From: Clostridiales bacterium
GTDB lineage: Bacteria > Bacillota > Clostridia > Lachnospirales > Lachnospiraceae
Length of the DNA stretch: 8,344 nt
Direction of reading: 5' to 3'
Assembly (NCBI GenBank): GCA_018369015.1
Contig: JAGZDD010000172.1
Coordinates: forward strand, 1-8,344
The notes under the pieces are model-generated. The model had not been told where the DNA came from. It searched no databases and saw nothing but the letters and a program-made list of their open reading frames with translations. Below are positions 6,239 to 8,344 of this stretch, piece by piece; positions within the stretch are counted from its first letter, which is position 1, and every line of letters begins with the position of its first letter. The translations under genes were made by a program, and so were the position numbers.

Positions 6239-7282
6239 ATGAGTGACAAGGTTGATATAAAATCAATGGATTTGGCCAGCCTGACAAAATTTGTGACAGA
6301 AACCCTGGAAGATAAAAAGTTCCGGGCTGTTCAAATTTATCAGTGGCTTCATGCAAAATTAGCCGTAAGCTTTGATGAAATGAGCAATCTTTCCGTAAAG
6401 CTGCGCCAAAAGCTTAAGGATACCTGTACCCTGACCCATTTGGAAATGGCAGAATGTCTTGTTTCAAAAGTGGATGGCACGCGGAAATATTTATTCCGGC
6501 TGGCGGATGGAAACGTTATTGAGAGCGTGCTGATGAAATATAAGCATGGAAATTCCGTCTGCGTTTCTTCTCAGGTTGGCTGCCGTATGGGCTGCCGTTT
6601 TTGCGCCTCCACCCTTTTAGGGCTTACGCGCAATATGACCCCATCGGAAATGCTGGATGAAATTTACGCGATACAGCGTGATCTGGGAGAGCGCATTTCC
6701 AATGTGGTTATTATGGGAAGCGGGGAACCGCTGGATAATTATGAGAATGTTGTCCGTTTTATAAAAATGCTCTCCGATGAAAACGGGCTTCATATAAGCC
6801 AGAGAAATATAACTCTTTCGACCTGCGGCATTGTTCCTAAGATTTATGCCCTGGCGAAAGAAGACCTGCAGATTACGCTGGCGATTTCTCTCCACGCGGT
6901 TAATGACGGCGCGCGCCGGGAATTAATGCCTATTGCTAATAAATATTCGATTCAGGAAATTCTTGAGGCGTGCCGGGCATATTACAGCCGCAATAACCGC
7001 CGTCTTACTTTTGAATATAGTCTTGTAAAGGGCGTCAATGACAGTGAGGATCAGGCAAAAGCCCTTGCCCTGCTTCTTAAAGGAATGAACGCCCATGTGA
7101 ATCTTATTCCTGTCAATCCGATAAAAGAGCGGGATTTTCGCCAGTCTGACAGCAGCGCAGTAATGAATTTTAAAAATAAACTTGAAAAATACGGCGAAAA
7201 TGTTACTATAAGAAGGGAAATGGGGAGAGATATTCAGGCGGCATGCGGGCAGCTGCGAAAAAATTATCTGGATCAGCATTAA
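6239..7282 (+). CDS. rlmN: Dual-specificity 23S rRNA/tRNA adenine-C2 methyltransferase RlmN
   Basis: RlmN is a radical-SAM enzyme that makes 2-methyladenosine at A2503 of 23S rRNA, and at A37 of some tRNAs in characterised members. The 347-residue protein carries the 4Fe-4S motif CxxxCxxC (Cys115, 119, 122 in GCRMGCRFC). It also has the two mechanistic cysteines of the family: Cys108 in VCVSSQ and Cys336 in AACGQLRKN, which carries the methyl group. GSGEPLDN (160-167) matches the SAM-contacting GEP motif, and SLHAVNDGARRELMPIA follows. Two starts are possible: ATG 6230, after a weak AGGT, and ATG 6239, with AAAGGA eight bases upstream; I prefer 6239 (a difference of three residues). It follows rsmB by 48 nt and is followed by terminator-like hairpins. 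Cfr resistance enzymes are relatives, but the housekeeping location and N-terminus favour RlmN. Confidence 0.94.
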   Translation: MSDKVDIKSMDLASLTKFVTETLEDKKFRAVQIYQWLHAKLAVSFDEMSNLSVKLRQKLKDTCTLTHLEMAECLVSKVDGTRKYLFRLADGNVIESVLMKYKHGNSVCVSSQVGCRMGCRFCASTLLGLTRNMTPSEMLDEIYAIQRDLGERISNVVIMGSGEPLDNYENVVRFIKMLSDENGLHISQRNITLSTCGIVPKIYALAKEDLQITLAISLHAVNDGARRELMPIANKYSIQEILEACRAYYSRNNRRLTFEYSLVKGVNDSEDQAKALALLLKGMNAHVNLIPVNPIKERDFRQSDSSAVMNFKNKLEKYGENVTIRREMGRDIQAACGQLRKNYLDQH

Positions 7283-7297
7283 AAACAGCAGCAGTCT

Positions 7298-7333
7298 GGC
7301 ACATGTCTTTCGCAAGGACAGCCTGGATTTTTT
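7298..7333 (+). terminator. Putative intrinsic terminator after rlmN
   Basis: TGTCTTT (7304-7310) pairs with AAGGACA (7314-7320) around CGC, with one G-T pair. GGC (7298-7300) can extend the stem with GCC (7321-7323) across a three-base bulge. Four bases later comes a run of six T (7328-7333). This fits a moderate Rho-independent terminator, 16 bases after the rlmN stop. The stem is not very GC-rich, so partial read-through into prpC is likely. Confidence 0.5.
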
Positions 7334-7351
7334 GCTTGCGCAAAACTTTTT
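7330..7351 (+). terminator. Second weak hairpin plus T-run
   Basis: TTTTGC (7330-7335) pairs with GCAAAA (7340-7345) around TTGC, followed by C and five T (7347-7351). The stem is AT-rich and uses the T-run of the first terminator as its left arm, so the two structures compete. It could be a weak tandem terminator or part of an alternative fold. Confidence 0.3.
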
Positions 7352-7352
7352 A

Positions 7353-7370
7353 CCAGCCGCAAGCCTGGAT
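7353..7370 (+). promoter_or_regulatory. GCAA-tetraloop hairpin and direct repeat in the prpC leader
   Basis: CCAG (7353-7356) pairs with CTGG (7365-7368). Across one C-C mismatch, C7358 pairs with G7363, closing a GCAA (GNRA-type) tetraloop. Its right side, CGCAAGCCTGGAT (7358-7370), repeats the earlier CGCAAG plus GCCTGGAT (7311-7316, 7321-7328) with four bases deleted. Nothing else is recognisable in the 123-nt rlmN-prpC gap, and I see no convincing prpC promoter there. Confidence 0.4.
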
Positions 7371-7405
7371 AGTTACATAAAATGCACTGGAAAGTGAGGA
7401 ATAGA

Positions 7406-8140
7406 ATGAGGGTATTTGGCAAATCGGACATTGGTTCGGTGCGGAAAATGAATCAGGATTTTATGTATTTTTCAAAGACGCCTGTCGGACAGCTTCCGAA
7501 TCTTTTTATTGTGGCTGACGGTATGGGCGGGCATAAAGCCGGGGATTTTGCATCGCGTATGTCTGTTGAAAATTTCATCGACTATATTATGAAGGCTCCG
7601 CCTGACCTGCCGATCAGAGTCGTTGATGACGGGATTCATTATATCAATGAGCTTGTTATGGAAAAAGCTGAGAAACATGCCCAGCTTCATGGCATGGGAA
7701 CGACCTTTGTCGTTGCGTTTATTGTGGACCAGACATTATACGTGGCCAATGTAGGAGACAGCCGGCTTTATTTGGTAGACAGTGAAATCAACCAGGTGAC
7801 AGAGGATCATTCCTATGTGGGCGCTATGGTGCGTGCCGGAGAGCTGACGCGTGACGAGGCAAAGCATCACCCGGATAAAAATATTATTACCCGGGCTATT
7901 GGCGCGTCCTGGGATATACGCGTGGATTTTTTTGAAGTGGACCTTCAGCCGGGAGATAAAATATTAATGTGTTCCGACGGCCTTTCAAATATGGTTGAGG
8001 ATCAGGAGCTTCTGGATATTATAACAAATACGTACATCAAAGATGTTACCGATGTTTTGATTAATGCAGCAAAAAAGCATGGCGGCTTAGATAATATTAC
8101 GGCCATTGTGATCGATCCGTTTGATGAGGAGGTGGACTGA
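7406..8140 (+). CDS. prpC: PP2C-family Ser/Thr protein phosphatase (PrpC/Stp)
   Basis: This is a metal-dependent PP2C phosphatase that dephosphorylates the partner kinase PrkC and its substrates in the cytoplasm. The 244-residue protein shows the family motifs in order: KSDIGSVRKMNQD (6-18, Asp18), VADGMGGHKAGD (36-47, metal-binding Asp38), GMGTT (96-100), VGDSRLYL (116-123), EDHSYVGAMVRAGE (133-146), CSDGLSNMV (189-197, Asp191) and GGLDNITAIV (226-235, Asp229). Length is normal for a stand-alone bacterial PP2C. The start at 7406 has GAGGA (7396-7400) five bases upstream; an ATG at 7382 would add eight residues without a ribosome site. Its stop overlaps the prkC start by one base, indicating translational coupling of phosphatase and kinase. 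It lies 123 nt after rlmN behind terminator-like structures, so it may be expressed partly independently. Confidence 0.95.
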   Translation: MRVFGKSDIGSVRKMNQDFMYFSKTPVGQLPNLFIVADGMGGHKAGDFASRMSVENFIDYIMKAPPDLPIRVVDDGIHYINELVMEKAEKHAQLHGMGTTFVVAFIVDQTLYVANVGDSRLYLVDSEINQVTEDHSYVGAMVRAGELTRDEAKHHPDKNIITRAIGASWDIRVDFFEVDLQPGDKILMCSDGLSNMVEDQELLDIITNTYIKDVTDVLINAAKKHGGLDNITAIVIDPFDEEVD

Positions 8141-8344
8141 TGGTAGTTCCAGGTATGTATTTGGCAGACCGGTACGAGATACTCGAAAAAATAGGATCCG
8201 GTGGTATGGCTGATGTTTATAAAGCCAAGGATCATAAATTGAACCGGCTGGTTGCTGCTAAAGTCTTAAAACATGAATTTAGTGTCGATGAGACATTTGT
8301 AAAGAAATTCCGGGTAGAGGCCCAGGCTGCGGCGGGGCTTTCCC
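8140..8344 (+). CDS. prkC: Ser/Thr protein kinase, PrkC/PknB type (partial, runs off the window)
   Basis: Only the first 68 codons are present. They encode the N-lobe of a eukaryotic-type (Hanks) kinase: RYEILEKIGSGGMADVYKA with the glycine-rich loop at 18-27, the ATP-anchoring Lys41 in VAAKVLK, and the helix C glutamate Glu60 in KKFRVEAQAAAGLS. These match PrkC/PknB/Stk1, which in Firmicutes continue into a membrane segment and extracellular PASTA repeats that bind peptidoglycan fragments; those parts lie outside the window. ATG 8140 overlaps the prpC TGA by one base and has a near-perfect AGGAGGTG (8127-8134) five bases upstream, inside prpC. By analogy with B. subtilis, rsgA, rpe and thiN may follow, but this is not visible here. 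Confidence 0.93.
   Translation, partial: MVVPGMYLADRYEILEKIGSGGMADVYKAKDHKLNRLVAAKVLKHEFSVDETFVKKFRVEAQAAAGLS

Noticed and set aside
6239..7282. Cfr-type antibiotic resistance methyltransferase
   Set aside because: The gene sits in the conserved rsmB-rlmN-prpC order with typical RlmN length and motifs; nothing suggests horizontal transfer.
7378..7383. TAAAAT as a -10 box for prpC
   Set aside because: It matches the consensus at five of six, but there is no -35 at 16-18 nt and no extended TG, so I do not call a promoter.

Overview
The window is a chromosomal housekeeping cluster on the + strand of a low-to-mid-GC Gram-positive bacterium, most likely a member of the Clostridia (Lachnospiraceae-like). 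Three things suggest this: the gene order, the strong AGGAGG-type ribosome binding sites, and the style of the proteins. The order priA-def-fmt-(yugP-like)-rsmB-rlmN-prpC-prkC matches the well-known Bacillus subtilis cluster priA-def-fmt-rsmB-rlmN-prpC-prkC. The difference is an added membrane zinc metallopeptidase between fmt and rsmB. I see no phage, insertion-sequence, CRISPR or tRNA/rRNA gene.

Layout. Positions 1-119 hold no gene I can support, but they contain a 60-nt imperfect palindrome (41-100). An extended -10 promoter (120-147) and a leader hairpin (156-183) precede priA (209-2494). The 109-nt priA-def spacer and the 69-nt def-fmt spacer each carry the same 46-nt two-hairpin module just before the Shine-Dalgarno sequence, and the first spacer also carries an extra single hairpin copy. 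From fmt to rsmB the genes are tightly packed (4 and 22 nt apart). A small hairpin lies before rlmN. The 123-nt rlmN-prpC gap holds terminator-like hairpins with T-runs. prpC and prkC overlap by one base, and prkC runs off the right edge.

Functionally, PriA restarts stalled replication forks. Fmt and Def formylate the initiator Met-tRNA and later remove the formyl group. RsmB and RlmN methylate rRNA. PrpC and PrkC form the PP2C phosphatase / PASTA-type Ser/Thr kinase pair that senses cell-wall state. So growth-linked replication and translation genes sit next to a reversible phosphorylation switch.

The protein content is ordinary. The features worth a second look are at the RNA level: the duplicated module before def and fmt, whose six differences are all transitions in loops or at a stem/loop edge; the long palindrome that pairs better as a minus-strand transcript; and the mutually exclusive pairings in the rlmN-prpC gap.
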